Assembly (NCBI GenBank): GCA_012744395.1
Contig: JAAYCB010000088.1
Location: forward strand, 1 to 62,620
Direction: 5' to 3'
Length of the DNA: 62,620 nt
Source: Pirellulaceae bacterium
GTDB lineage: Bacteria > Planctomycetota > Planctomycetia > Pirellulales > Thermoguttaceae
The notes under the pieces are model-generated. The model saw only the letters and a list, made by a program, of their open reading frames with translations. It made no database searches and had not been told where the DNA came from. Positions within the stretch are counted from its first letter, which is position 1, and every line of letters starts with the position of its first letter. A program made the position numbers and the translations under genes. Positions 18,438-27,377 of the stretch are shown here, piece by piece.

Positions 18438-19756
18438 TCGCCGCGAAGCTTCAAGCCCTGGGCGGCAAGCTTATCGCGGACCTCGTTCAAGCTCGTGACG
18501 CCGAAGTTCTTGCACTCGAGCAGCTCGTCGGCGCTCCGCCGCAGCAATTCTCCGATCGTCGTGATCGCCAGCCGAACCATGCACTTCCGCGCGCGAACCG
18601 AGAAGCCCAGATCGGAGATCGGCCGCAGCAGCACCGCCTGCTCGTCGGCGCTGAGCGTTTCCGTGTCGATGCTCTCGGAAGCCGGGCGCTCCGTGGCGTA
18701 CTGCCCCAACTGGAGTCCCTTCGAAGCCAGCATCTCGCGGATCTCGATCAGGCTCGTTTCGCCGAAGTTCTTGCTGCTCAACAATTCCTGCTCGGTCGTG
18801 CGGCAGAGATCGCCAATCGTCATGATCCCCATCTTTTGGAGGCAGTTCCGGCTCCGCACGGAGAGCTCGAAATCGGTCACCGGCAGGTTGAGAACCTGGC
18901 TGACGCGATCGCGTTTCTTCAACGCGTCCTCGTCGAAAAACATGTCGCCGGAGGCCTGCGAATCCCTGAGGAACAGCGCTGCCCGCTGATGGTTGGGAAA
19001 TGCGTCGACCACGCGCTGGTAGCATCGCACTGCACGATCGAATTGGCCGCGGTCCTCGTAGATCAACCCGAGATTGACCAGCGCGCCAACGTGCGAAGGG
19101 AAGCGGGCGGCCGACTGCTTGTAAAGCTCCAGGGCCGTCTCATCGTTCCCGTAACGGTCGTTTTCCAGCGCCAAGCCAAACAACGCACCGGCGTGCTTGC
19201 GGTCCGCGTCCACGGCGCGCTCATAAAGGGCGACGACCTCGGAGGGGTTTCCTCCGATCGCCGCCACGGTCGCGCCGCGCTGGTAGAGGTACTCGGCCGT
19301 CTGTTCGACCGCGCCCGACAAGTCGTCGAGCTCCTTCAGCGCCCCCTCGGCATCCCCGGCGTAACGTTTCGCCTCGGCGCGGCCCAAAGCGCAGATGTCG
19401 CTGTTGTACCCCGCCTTGGCGGCTAGACCGTAGCTCTCGATGGCGGCCGGGTAATTCTCCTGGCCAAAATACGCTTTGGCCATGTAATAGTGAGCCAACG
19501 CGCCCCCGTCGCCACGCTGCAAGGTCGATAGGGCCAGCGAATAACGCCCGAGCAGATACTGGCACACGCCCAGCGTCACGTTGCTCGCGGGACTCGGATC
19601 TTCCTTCGTCTCCAATTCCTGGACGACTTCGCGAAGCACGCGGAACTGCGAAGGATCCGCGGAAATCACGTCGAGAATTTGCTCGATCTCGCGCGGTCCA
19701 AACGTCCCGCTGACCAGCACCACCTGCTTCAGATCGAAATCCAAGGTCTGCGCCAT
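18434..19756 (-). CDS. TPR protein with two C-terminal RNA polymerase alpha-CTD domains (440 aa)
   Basis: ATG at 19756 with GGTGA upstream is preferred to a GTG at 19798. Residues about 60-290 form tetratricopeptide-type repeats ([60 protein letters not shown]). Two tandem domains follow that closely match the C-terminal domain of the RNA polymerase alpha subunit: [20 protein letters not shown]...[10 protein letters not shown] and [20 protein letters not shown]...[10 protein letters not shown]. The arginine equivalent to E. coli R265 is kept in both. There is no N-terminal alpha assembly domain, so it is not a polymerase subunit. It could contact DNA, sigma or regulators, or use the helix-hairpin-helix fold for protein contacts. 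It lies between a tRNA gene and tgt. Confidence 0.85.
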   Translation of the reverse strand: MAQTLDFDLKQVVLVSGTFGPREIEQILDVISADPSQFRVLREVVQELETKEDPSPASNVTLGVCQYLLGRYSLALSTLQRGDGGALAHYYMAKAYFGQENYPAAIESYGLAAKAGYNSDICALGRAEAKRYAGDAEGALKELDDLSGAVEQTAEYLYQRGATVAAIGGNPSEVVALYERAVDADRKHAGALFGLALENDRYGNDETALELYKQSAARFPSHVGALVNLGLIYEDRGQFDRAVRCYQRVVDAFPNHQRAALFLRDSQASGDMFFDEDALKKRDRVSQVLNLPVTDFELSVRSRNCLQKMGIMTIGDLCRTTEQELLSSKNFGETSLIEIREMLASKGLQLGQYATERPASESIDTETLSADEQAVLLRPISDLGFSVRARKCMVRLAITTIGELLRRSADELLECKNFGVTSLNEVRDKLAAQGLKLRGE

Positions 19757-19867
19757 ATAAGATTCACCGCCAAACTGAAACACACCCGAGCGGACCACTC
19801 GACGGAGGGGCCTGAGAAAAATCGATCAGGCCGCACCGGCCACGGCTGGTCGAAAGAAACAAAAAAA

Positions 19868-19939
19868 GCCAGCGGTGGGAGTTGAACCCGCAACCCCAGC
19901 ATTACGAATGCTGTGCTCTGCCGATTGAGCTACGCTGGC
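19868..19939 (-). tRNA. tRNA-Thr (anticodon CGT)
   Basis: A complete cloverleaf is seen on the minus strand: acceptor arms GCCAGCG and CGCTGGC, D arm GCTC...GAGC, anticodon stem CAGCA/TGCTG with loop TTCGTAA, and T loop TTCAACT. CCA is not encoded; a run of seven T follows immediately. Confidence 0.92.
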
Positions 19940-20303
19940 AAGTTGTTTTCTTGCAATGACTTAAGGAAATCGATAACCGCAAAGAAGTGAAACCTGCTCC
20001 CCCTGCTTTGACGCCGACCCGGCCGTCCAGGGTTGAGGGGCACCTGTCACGACAATACGGCGAAAAACGAGCGGGAATGACTATCGTACACAAGAAGCGG
20101 CCCAGCGGCAAGCCATTCAAGTGCATCACAAGGTCATCGTCATCCCCCAGTGCGCGATCGGCTTGCAGGGGGAGAGCAAGACGGGGCATATTGGCGAGGT
20201 GATCGACGCGCGCCGCCTCAAGCTGAACACCCCCGGCCTGAACGCCCGGGAGCCCCGCAGGACCGTCCCCTTCCCCATCGCATACCCCAACAGGAGCCCA
20301 CCG
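19940..20303. other. Intergenic region without recognised content
   Basis: This 364-base gap lies between the tRNA gene and the sulfatase. An in-frame extension of the sulfatase back to a GTG at 20121 exists, but it has no signal-peptide logic. The only site recognised is CAGGAG at 20291-20296, the sulfatase ribosome binding site. Confidence 0.5.
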
Positions 20304-21866
20304 ATGCGCTGCACCTTGCCGCTTTCCGTCGCGCTGGCCGTTCTGGCGAACGCGTCCGCCCTTGCCGAGGCCCCGAAGCCCAATTTCCTCTTCATCCTCG
20401 CCGATGATCTCGGCGCCCGCGACCTGAGCATCGAAGGCAGCCCGTTCTACGAGACCCCGAACATCGACCGCATCGCCAGAACCGGCATGCGATTCACCCA
20501 GGGTTACGCCAGCTGCCAGGTGTGCAGCCCCTCGCGAGCGAGCATCCTGCTTGGCAAGTGCCCGGCGCGGCATGGGATCACCGACTGGATCGGGGCGGCG
20601 GAAGACGCCGACTGGAAGCGGAACACCAAGCTGCTCCCCGCCCGATACGACCGCAACCTGCCGCACGAAGACACGACGCTGGCCGAAGCGCTGCGGGCTG
20701 CCGGCTACCGCACATTCTTCGCCGGCAAGTGGCACCTCGGCGGCGCGGGTTCATGGCCCACGGACCACGGATTTGAGTTCAACGTCGGCGGCTGGGACGC
20801 CGGGAGTCCGAAGGGCGGGTACTTCGCGCCTTACGAGAACCCGAACCTTCAAGACGGGCCCGACGGCGAGCCGCTGCCGATCCGGCTCGGCCGGGAGACC
20901 GCCCGATTCATCGAAGAGCACAAGCGCGAACCCTTTCTGGCTTATCTCTCGTTCTACTCGGTCCATGGACCGATCCAGACGACACCGGAAAGATGGTCGA
21001 AGTACCGGCAGAAGGCCGCGGCCAGACCCCACCGGGGGAACCGGTTCCTCATCGACCGGACCTTGCCCGTCAGACAAGTGCGGGATAACCCGATCTACGC
21101 CGGCATGATCGAGTCGATGGACGAGGCGGTGGGCATCGTGCTCACCAGACTCGACGCGCTGGGATTGGCCGGCAATACGGTGGTGATCTTCACCTCGGAC
21201 AACGGCGGCGTTTCGTCGGGCGACGCCTACGCGACCTGCAACTTGCCCTTCCGCGGTGGGAAAGGGCGGCAGTGGGAAGGCGGCATCCGCGAACCCTACT
21301 ACATCCGCGTGCCCGGCATGGCCGACTCGGGCGCGGCGTGCCCCGCGCCGGTCATCCACGCCGATTTCTATCCGACGATTCTCGAACTGTCAGGCCTGCC
21401 GCCCAGGCCCGGACAGCACGTCGACGGCGTCAGCCTCGTGCCGTTGCTCAAGGGGGGCGCGATCGAGGCCCGCGACCTCTTCTGGCACTATCCGCACTAT
21501 GGCAACCAGGGAGGCGAGCCCTCGGCGATCGTCCGCTCCGGCGATTGGAAGCTGATCCATTATTATGAGGACGGCCGCGACGAGCTCTACAACCTGGCCG
21601 CCGACATCGGCGAACAGACCGACGTGGCCGCCGAACACCCGGCCATCGCGGCGGCCCTGCGCGCCAAGATCGACCGCCTTCTCAAAGAAACCGGCGCCCG
21701 GCTGCCGCGGCCGAATCCGAACTACGATGCCGAGGAGGCGAAGCGCGACGAGGAGGCCATCCGCACCAAGGGGCTCGCTGCGCGCGAAAAGCAGCACGCC
21801 GGCTACCTCGATCCGAACTTCAAGCCCAACAAGGACTGGTGGGGCAGCACGCCGACGAGAGACTGA
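20304..21866 (+). CDS. Exported formylglycine-dependent sulfatase (520 aa)
   Basis: The ATG at 20304 has CAGGAG eight bases upstream and begins a signal peptide (MRCTLPLSVALAVLANASAL), which decides the start. The alkaline-phosphatase-like core follows: PNFLFILADDLGARDL with the paired metal-binding Asp, then CSPSRASIL, the C-x-P-x-R motif whose Cys is converted to formylglycine. Next come GKWHLG and VVIFTSDNGG. It should hydrolyse sulfate esters, most likely on polysaccharides, in the periplasm or outside. No maturase (SUMF1-like or anSME) is in this window. Confidence 0.95.
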   Translation: MRCTLPLSVALAVLANASALAEAPKPNFLFILADDLGARDLSIEGSPFYETPNIDRIARTGMRFTQGYASCQVCSPSRASILLGKCPARHGITDWIGAAEDADWKRNTKLLPARYDRNLPHEDTTLAEALRAAGYRTFFAGKWHLGGAGSWPTDHGFEFNVGGWDAGSPKGGYFAPYENPNLQDGPDGEPLPIRLGRETARFIEEHKREPFLAYLSFYSVHGPIQTTPERWSKYRQKAAARPHRGNRFLIDRTLPVRQVRDNPIYAGMIESMDEAVGIVLTRLDALGLAGNTVVIFTSDNGGVSSGDAYATCNLPFRGGKGRQWEGGIREPYYIRVPGMADSGAACPAPVIHADFYPTILELSGLPPRPGQHVDGVSLVPLLKGGAIEARDLFWHYPHYGNQGGEPSAIVRSGDWKLIHYYEDGRDELYNLAADIGEQTDVAAEHPAIAAALRAKIDRLLKETGARLPRPNPNYDAEEAKRDEEAIRTKGLAAREKQHAGYLDPNFKPNKDWWGSTPTRD

Positions 21867-21894
21867 TCGTAGTTTGATTTCCGGCCGACGACGG

Positions 21895-21960
21895 AGCGCG
21901 TGGGGGGGGGGCCAACGCGGACCACCCCCGACGGGCCTGGAGTCGCCGATCCGTCGACGA
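21895..21960. repeat. Dispersed intergenic repeat
   Basis: GGACCACCCCCGACGGG followed by AGTCGCCGATCCGTCGAC (to 21957) matches the element at 17050-17094 almost base for base. It lies between the convergent sulfatase and M50-like genes. Confidence 0.6.
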
Positions 21961-22007
21961 GCTGACCTTGCGTTGCCGAGCAGCCTGGGAACCGTGCCCA
22001 TGGGCGG

Positions 22008-22631
22008 CTACGGGTGAGCCGTGGAGAATCCTGCCAGGGCTCGAATCCACTGCCGGCGGAACCCCACGTAACCGAAACCGATCGTCACCAGGCAGTAGAC
22101 CGCAATCGCTGCCGGCTGCGCGCCGTGCTCAAGGAGTTGCGGAGTGTCCAGGTAGGAAGCGCCGGAGACCCAAGCCGCCGCCAAATAGACGCCATTGGCC
22201 AGGATGCAGAAATTGGCGACAAACCACATCCAGTCCCTCCGCACGAGGATCGCGACGGCCAGGGGAATTGCCGCGCCGAGCACCGGTCCGCCCCAAAGCG
22301 TGACGAGCGGCCGGGGGTCGGGATCGAAGATGCTGTAGGGCAGATGCCAGGGCGCCAGATCGGCCGTCTTCAAGGTCCCGCCACAGGCCCAGCCGCAGAG
22401 GATGTGGCCCGACTCGTGGACGAACGTCATCACGCACCACGACGCCAGGAGCAGCATCACAAACTTGAGAGCACGTGTGAACAATCCGATCTGCCTCGCT
22501 TGCCGCGAACGTGGGACGGTTTCGTTTCGGCCAACGTCCGGATAGGAAGAACTGCCGATCATCAGCACACAGCCGATCGCCGCCAGCAGAATGGCCAGGA
22601 CGATTCGCTGCGGTTTCCTGGGGGGCTCCAT
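22008..22631 (-). CDS. Membrane protein with HExxH, M50-like putative metalloprotease (207 aa)
   Basis: ATG at 22631. Hydrophobic segments occur at about residues 9-27, 52-72, 110-130 and 135-155, and near the end. The third quarter of the second region holds FVHESGHILCG, the HExxH zinc motif in its glycine form typical of the site-2-protease (M50) family. WGGPVLGAAIP resembles the AGP-type segment that follows in that family. The expected second metal-ligand region (NxxPxxxxDG) is not obvious, so activity is uncertain. It could instead be a zinc-binding relative without protease activity. Confidence 0.65.
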   Translation of the reverse strand: MEPPRKPQRIVLAILLAAIGCVLMIGSSSYPDVGRNETVPRSRQARQIGLFTRALKFVMLLLASWCVMTFVHESGHILCGWACGGTLKTADLAPWHLPYSIFDPDPRPLVTLWGGPVLGAAIPLAVAILVRRDWMWFVANFCILANGVYLAAAWVSGASYLDTPQLLEHGAQPAAIAVYCLVTIGFGYVGFRRQWIRALAGFSTAHP

Positions 22632-22692
22632 TCTATCACGTCAGGTAAAGCAATTGCCAAGATGCAATGCCACGATGGGCGGAGTGCCGCTG

Positions 22693-22919
22693 GATCGCTA
22701 TTGGAGGCCGCCCGCCGCCGCCGCCTTCGGTGAACGCGGCCGTGCGGCGCTCCGCGCCGGTCGAATATCATGCGCGTAGAGCCAATCGCCGTGCCGCAGA
22801 TCGAGGCGGCCGCCGTGAATCACTGGATGCGCCCACGCGGGGCCTTGCGGCCCCTTGGGCAAATTGAACTGGCTGACGATCTCGAATTGCTCGGGCGCTT
22901 CTCGCCTGGAACCGATCTC
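22693..22919 (-). pseudogene. Remnant: C-terminal end of a PQQ-like beta-propeller protein
   Basis: A frame without stops runs from about 22919 to a TAG near 22693. It contains QFEIVSQFNLPKGPQGPAWA and then HPVIHGGRLDLRHGDWLYAH, the usual last blade of planctomycete PQQ-binding-like propeller proteins. No start codon and no upstream blades exist; the sequence immediately upstream is the end of the glycosidase-like gene in another frame. It therefore looks like the surviving 3' end of a deleted gene. The intact propeller gene at 25872-27143 ends differently, so this is not a simple local duplication of it. Confidence 0.55.
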
Positions 22920-25350
22920 AATCCGCCGCGCCGAGATCGATCACGGCAACGTCCTCGGCCGCCAGCCGAAGCGTTGTCTCGCCGTCTTGCCAGGCAATCT
23001 CCCGGCCGCCGACCAGGTCGCGGCTCGGCGCCGGCGACCGCCGCAGCGCCGCCTCGATTTCCAGGGTGACGCTGCGGTCCTCCCGGCTGTCGTTGAAGAC
23101 GGTCAGGTAGCGGCCGCCGAACCGTTCGACGTAAACCCGCGGGTCGCTCGATCGGGCGAGCGTGAGCGGCTCCCAGCCCGCCTCCGCGACCAGCTTGCAC
23201 AGGGGTACGTACTTCTTGAACAGCGGGCGGTCGCGGTTGTAAAATTCCGGCCGCGTGAAGTAATGGCCCTCGGAGGCGTTGTGGCTAAAAAAGCCTGGAA
23301 ACATCCCGTAGGCCAGCGATCGCCGCATGTACTTTTCGACCAGCTCGTAAGAAAAGTCCTCGAAGCGGGTGTTCATCAGGAAGCAGTAGGGCTTGCCCTT
23401 GCACATCGCGCGGCGGTAGAGCAGGTCCGCGTCGGACATCGGCGACCAGCGCCCGCTGCGGTTCCAGTCGGTCTCGGTGCCCATGACCTCCAGCAGCGGG
23501 GCGAGCCACGCAAGGCGGATCGGCGTGCTGTTGGCCATCATCAACTTGCCCATGCCGTGCAAGTCATCGGCGATTGCGCGGACGTACTCGAAGGCGACCA
23601 GCCCGCGAAAAATCGCCGGTCGGCAATCGCCGGACGAGAACGTCAGCGGCGTGGCGGCGGCCGCGAAGTGGTCGCGGCGGAAGTCGAGCTCCGCGGTCAC
23701 GTAGCCTTCGCTCGAATCGATGTACTCGCCGTCGAGTTCTCCCTTGGCGTCCGCACCGTAGAGTCGCTGTTTCAGGTCGGCGTTCCACTTGAGCCGAAAA
23801 TCGGTGACCTCTCCTGCGATGCCCGGCATCCCGTTGACGCTCCAGACGGCGCCGTTGCACCAGGGCGTGTCGAGGAGTTGCGCGACGAACCGGCCCGACG
23901 GGTCATGGAAGCCGCTCGTCAGCAGGGCCTTGGCACGGGCGTCACCCTTTTCGGCCAGCCGCTCGGCCTCGGCCAGGGCGGCCTCGTAGGTCCGGGGCAT
24001 TTCGGGCGGCATCCGCATCCACCAGGTCATCGGTTCGGTGTAGCGGAAAGTCGTCACGCCATGCTCGTCGTCCCAGGCCGTCTCGTCGTTGCCCTCTTTG
24101 AATTGGAAGCCGAAATCCTCCCACCCCTCGACCTTACTGATCTTGGCGAACGGCATCCAGAGCCCCTGCTTCGGCGTGCGGCAGCGGAAGGCTTCGGGGA
24201 ACAACGCGTAGTAGCGGGCCAGCGCTGACCGGAAACCCCAAGCAGGCTCGAACCCGAACCGGCAGAATCGCAGCCGCGCGGAAGGCTTCTCCGGCGCAAG
24301 ACCGATGTCGAACGCGAGGAACAACTCGCCCGTGCCGGAGTTGTAGCCGGTTCGATAGACGGCCGGATGCGCCATGTCGATCCCCAGGGCCACGCCCTCG
24401 CCCGCCCCGGCGACCGCCGAGAACGGATAGCGGGAGATCCGCCCGTTGGCCCCTAAATGGAAGCGGGCGGCGTCCATGTATTCGCGCCGCGGCTCGACGG
24501 CGATCGACCGCCGCGGGTCTTCCAGCCATGCGAGTCCTGCCGGGTCGACGGGAAGGGCATAGACCAGCGTCACCGCGCGGTCCCTGCCGGAGGTGTCGGA
24601 GAGGACCAGGTCGAACAGCTCCGCGCCGTCGCGCTGCTCCGTCCGGCACTGAAGTTTCAAGCCCAGCGCCTCGCGCTGGAGGCGCACGAAATCCGAGTCG
24701 GCGGCGGCGTCGCGGACCTGGAATCCGGCCTGGCGCGGCCCCTGGCACGCCACGGCCAGCCCGTCGAACAGGCTCGTCCCTTCGCCGGCGCGAAGGACCT
24801 GGAGTCTCGGGTTGCGAAACCACGCCTTGCCCGCACGGCCGCGAAGCAGCAGGTAGAAGCTGACCTGCCGGACCGGCTTGCTCGGGACGATCACCACCTG
24901 CCGCCGCTGCCAACCGTGCGTGCCGGTGTCGAACGCGGCGGACTGGCCCCAGAGCGGCGTGCCGTCGGCATGAACCAGGTCGAGGTAGAGCGAGTAATCC
25001 GCGCCGGGGGAGCCGGAGACGCCCTCGCAGCGGCTTTCGACGGAAGCGATGATCGGCTCCGGCTCGGTCTGATTGAGAACGACGGTCTGGCGGGCGCCGC
25101 GGCGGCCACCGCTGTCGCCCGCATTGTCGCAGACAATCTCCGCCCCGTCTCGCGCCGCCCCCTGCTCGTAATCGCCCCAGGCGTCCGGGTTGAGCAGATC
25201 GGCCCCGGTGGCCGAGGCGCGGAGGAGCTGCTTGACCACGGCGCCGTCGGCCGCCTCGCCGGCGCCGGCCCATGCCGGGGCAAGAGCCAGGAACAGCGCC
25301 GCCAGCGGCATCGCCAGGCAACGGGGCTGGGTTCGGACCGGGTAAGCCAT
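22918..25350 (-). CDS. Putative secreted glycoside hydrolase-like protein (810 aa)
   Basis: ATG at 25350 with GGAG upstream starts a signal peptide (residues about 1-30, ending AWAGAGEA); upstream in-frame starts lie in repeat sequence. Residues about 60-200 look like a beta-sandwich carbohydrate-binding region. The middle and C-terminal part (about 330-740) resembles a TIM-barrel glycosidase, with acidic motifs such as DGEYIDSSEGYVTAELDF and EVMGTETDWNR. A beta domain closes the protein. I cannot assign a GH family or point to proven catalytic acids. It is transcribed with the small protein and the PQQ-like gene upstream. Confidence 0.65.
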   Translation of the reverse strand: MAYPVRTQPRCLAMPLAALFLALAPAWAGAGEAADGAVVKQLLRASATGADLLNPDAWGDYEQGAARDGAEIVCDNAGDSGGRRGARQTVVLNQTEPEPIIASVESRCEGVSGSPGADYSLYLDLVHADGTPLWGQSAAFDTGTHGWQRRQVVIVPSKPVRQVSFYLLLRGRAGKAWFRNPRLQVLRAGEGTSLFDGLAVACQGPRQAGFQVRDAAADSDFVRLQREALGLKLQCRTEQRDGAELFDLVLSDTSGRDRAVTLVYALPVDPAGLAWLEDPRRSIAVEPRREYMDAARFHLGANGRISRYPFSAVAGAGEGVALGIDMAHPAVYRTGYNSGTGELFLAFDIGLAPEKPSARLRFCRFGFEPAWGFRSALARYYALFPEAFRCRTPKQGLWMPFAKISKVEGWEDFGFQFKEGNDETAWDDEHGVTTFRYTEPMTWWMRMPPEMPRTYEAALAEAERLAEKGDARAKALLTSGFHDPSGRFVAQLLDTPWCNGAVWSVNGMPGIAGEVTDFRLKWNADLKQRLYGADAKGELDGEYIDSSEGYVTAELDFRRDHFAAAATPLTFSSGDCRPAIFRGLVAFEYVRAIADDLHGMGKLMMANSTPIRLAWLAPLLEVMGTETDWNRSGRWSPMSDADLLYRRAMCKGKPYCFLMNTRFEDFSYELVEKYMRRSLAYGMFPGFFSHNASEGHYFTRPEFYNRDRPLFKKYVPLCKLVAEAGWEPLTLARSSDPRVYVERFGGRYLTVFNDSREDRSVTLEIEAALRRSPAPSRDLVGGREIAWQDGETTLRLAAEDVAVIDLGAAD

Positions 25351-25379
25351 TGGACGTCTCCATGCAAAGCGTTTCGAAG

Positions 25380-25505
25380 TCGCAGGTGACAGATGGCATG
25401 CGACAAGCGACAGGTTACAGATCACAGGTCACCGTAGTCAGTGTTTCAGCCCCTCGTCTTCATCCAGCGGGCATTCGCCTTTCGGCATTCGTCATTCCCT
25501 CGACG
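25380..25505. repeat. Short direct-repeat region
   Basis: Variants of CAGGTGACAGAT, GACAGGTTACAGATCACAGG and GGTCACC follow one another at 25382-25432. A GGCATTCGTCATTCC word (about 25483-25497) recalls the elements around hisC. The region is non-coding. Confidence 0.6.
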
Positions 25506-25508
25506 CCT

Positions 25509-25838
25509 CTACCACCCCATGACCATGTTCGACTCGATGACCTTTCGGGCGCGTTCCAGGTCGCTGCCGGTCTCGTGCATGTAGAGGCGGATTGCGTGGA
25601 GCTTGTCGCCCGCCGCCCGGTCGAGGCAGTCGCGCGCGGTGGCGCAGGGGTCGGTCTTGCCGCGAATCCCCAAGGCCGCCTTCGAGATCACCCAGGTGTC
25701 TCGGGGGCGTTTCGTCACTCGGACCGGCTGTTCGGCGGGATAGCTCTCGGCGAGAACGGCCCGGGCGGTCTCTTCGTTGTCAGCCCACGTGATCACGATG
25801 TGTGATTCGGTCTCAATTTCGAATAGCGGCATTGCCAT
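25509..25838 (-). CDS. Small protein with an L7/L12 C-terminal-like helix region (109 aa)
   Basis: ATG at 25838, with a second ATG at 25832. The N-terminal half, FEIETESHIVITWADNEETA, looks like a small alpha/beta domain. The end, DKLHAIRLYMHETGSDLERA followed by RKVIE, resembles the conserved helices of the ribosomal bL12 C-terminal domain (KIxVIKxxREITGLGLKEAK). That resemblance is weak and noticed by eye. It sits 33 bases downstream of the PQQ-like gene on the same strand. No function is assigned. Confidence 0.6.
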   Translation of the reverse strand: MAMPLFEIETESHIVITWADNEETARAVLAESYPAEQPVRVTKRPRDTWVISKAALGIRGKTDPCATARDCLDRAAGDKLHAIRLYMHETGSDLERARKVIESNMVMGW

Positions 25839-25871
25839 CCCTTTCTTCGTCGTAAGATAACCTCTACCCGT

Positions 25872-27143
25872 TCAGTTTCCGATGCAGTACAGGAACCGGT
25901 CGGAGCGGATCAGCAGGCGGCCGTTGCAGACGGCGGGCGTCGCCTGGAAGGAGCTCGGATCGTCAAGCGAATTCCTGGCCAGTTCGAGCAGCTTCGGCCC
26001 CGGCGCGAGAACGATCGTCTCGCCCCGCCGCGTCACTCCATACAGCTTCTCGCCGGCGCGCACGAGCGACGCATAGACCTTGTCGCCTCTTCCATCGACC
26101 TGCAAATTCTGCTCGTAGAGGAGCCCGCCGTTGGCGGCGTCGATGCAGACGGCGTTCCCTCGCTGGTCGATCCAGTGGAGGCGTCCGGCGTGGTAGAGGG
26201 GAGTCGCCACCTTGGGCGTCTTCTCGGTCTTCCACAGCCGGTGCGACTCCGTCACGTCGCCGCGCCCGCCGAGGCGGATCGCCATGCAGAACGGCTTCCT
26301 GCCGCCGGTAATGTAGGCCACCCCCCCGTGGGCAACCACCGAGGGGCAAACGAAATCGTCGACGCTCTGGCACTCCCAGAGCTGCGTCCCGGTGTTCGGG
26401 TCGAGGCCCAAGGCCTTGCCCTCCGCGCTGACGACAAGCTCCTCGCGGCCGCCCACGGCCGCCGCCACCAGCGGCGTGCTCCACGACTGCCGAATTCCCT
26501 CTCGCCGCCAGGCCTCCTGCCCCTCGGCCTTGGTCAGCGCGATGATCGCCCCGCTCTCCACGCTCGCGTTGACAATCACCAGATCGCCGTGGAGCACGAC
26601 CGACGTGGCCGAGCCCCATTCGTGTCGGCCCGAACCGATGCTTGCCCTCCAGACCGGCCGGCCCGCCATCGTGAAGGCCAGCACCCCGGACCGGCCAGCG
26701 GCCACGTAGACCCGCTCGCCGTCGGTGGCCGGCGTGCCCGAAGCGTATCCGTGAATCGCCAGGAATCCGCGGTAGTCCTGCTCGGGGATCGCCGGCTCGA
26801 TCTCCCGCGCCCAGGCCACACTGCCGTCCGACAGGTTCAGCGCGGTGAGCTGAATCCGCAGGTCTTCCTGCCCGCCGGGATGGTCCTCGTCAAGGCCGTA
26901 GCCGTTGTAGCTGGTCACAAACACCCTGCCCTGCCAGGTGATCGGGCTGGAAGCGCCAAAACCAGGCAGGGCCGTCTTCCACAGCACGGCGTCCGTGGCG
27001 GTCCAACGCGTCGGTCCGGCGACATCGTCCGACGCCCCGCTGGACTTCGGTCCGCGGAAACAGGGCCAATCCGCGGCGACAAAACACATCGCCGCAATCG
27101 CCACCGCCACGGCAAGGCGCGAACGGGCCTGCCGTTCCCGCAT
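25872..27143 (-). CDS. Secreted PQQ-binding-like beta-propeller protein (423 aa)
   Basis: ATG at 27143 with GGGAGAG upstream is chosen because it opens a signal peptide (residues about 1-24, AVAVAIAAMCFVAA); in-frame starts at 27188 and 27248 would bury it. The mature protein begins WPCFRGPKSSGASDD, the typical opening of planctomycete outer-membrane-assembly/PQQ-like propellers. Repeated blades follow, ending in motifs such as VYVAAGRSGVLAF, LVVSAEGKALGLDPNTGTQL and LLIRSDRFLYCIG. The family binds partners or substrates through the propeller; enzymatic activity is not shown by the sequence. Confidence 0.85.
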   Translation of the reverse strand: MRERQARSRLAVAVAIAAMCFVAADWPCFRGPKSSGASDDVAGPTRWTATDAVLWKTALPGFGASSPITWQGRVFVTSYNGYGLDEDHPGGQEDLRIQLTALNLSDGSVAWAREIEPAIPEQDYRGFLAIHGYASGTPATDGERVYVAAGRSGVLAFTMAGRPVWRASIGSGRHEWGSATSVVLHGDLVIVNASVESGAIIALTKAEGQEAWRREGIRQSWSTPLVAAAVGGREELVVSAEGKALGLDPNTGTQLWECQSVDDFVCPSVVAHGGVAYITGGRKPFCMAIRLGGRGDVTESHRLWKTEKTPKVATPLYHAGRLHWIDQRGNAVCIDAANGGLLYEQNLQVDGRGDKVYASLVRAGEKLYGVTRRGETIVLAPGPKLLELARNSLDDPSSFQATPAVCNGRLLIRSDRFLYCIGN

Positions 27144-27377
27144 GACGCTCTCCCGCCCCGCGCGTGGCATTCTCTTCGCGACTGGCATCGATCCCCTCTC
27201 CATTCCTGGCCTGAGCAAAAAACCGTCCCCCTCCAAACTCCATCGCACCCCCCTCGACGACGGGTCCCTCGGTCAACGGACTCCCACCAAATCATAGACG
27301 ACAGCGTCGCGACTCGTCCAGGTGCCACGCGGCAGCGGCCGCCACATGACCATTAAAAAATACCGCAGATTTCCCGC

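Noticed and set aside
17106-18989. Long plus-strand open frame over tgt and the TPR/alpha-CTD gene
   Set aside because: Antisense shadow; the minus-strand products are recognised families with coupled starts.
20121-20303. N-terminal extension of the sulfatase to a GTG at 20121
   Set aside because: The extension would place the signal peptide internally; the ATG at 20304 has a CAGGAG site and starts the signal peptide.
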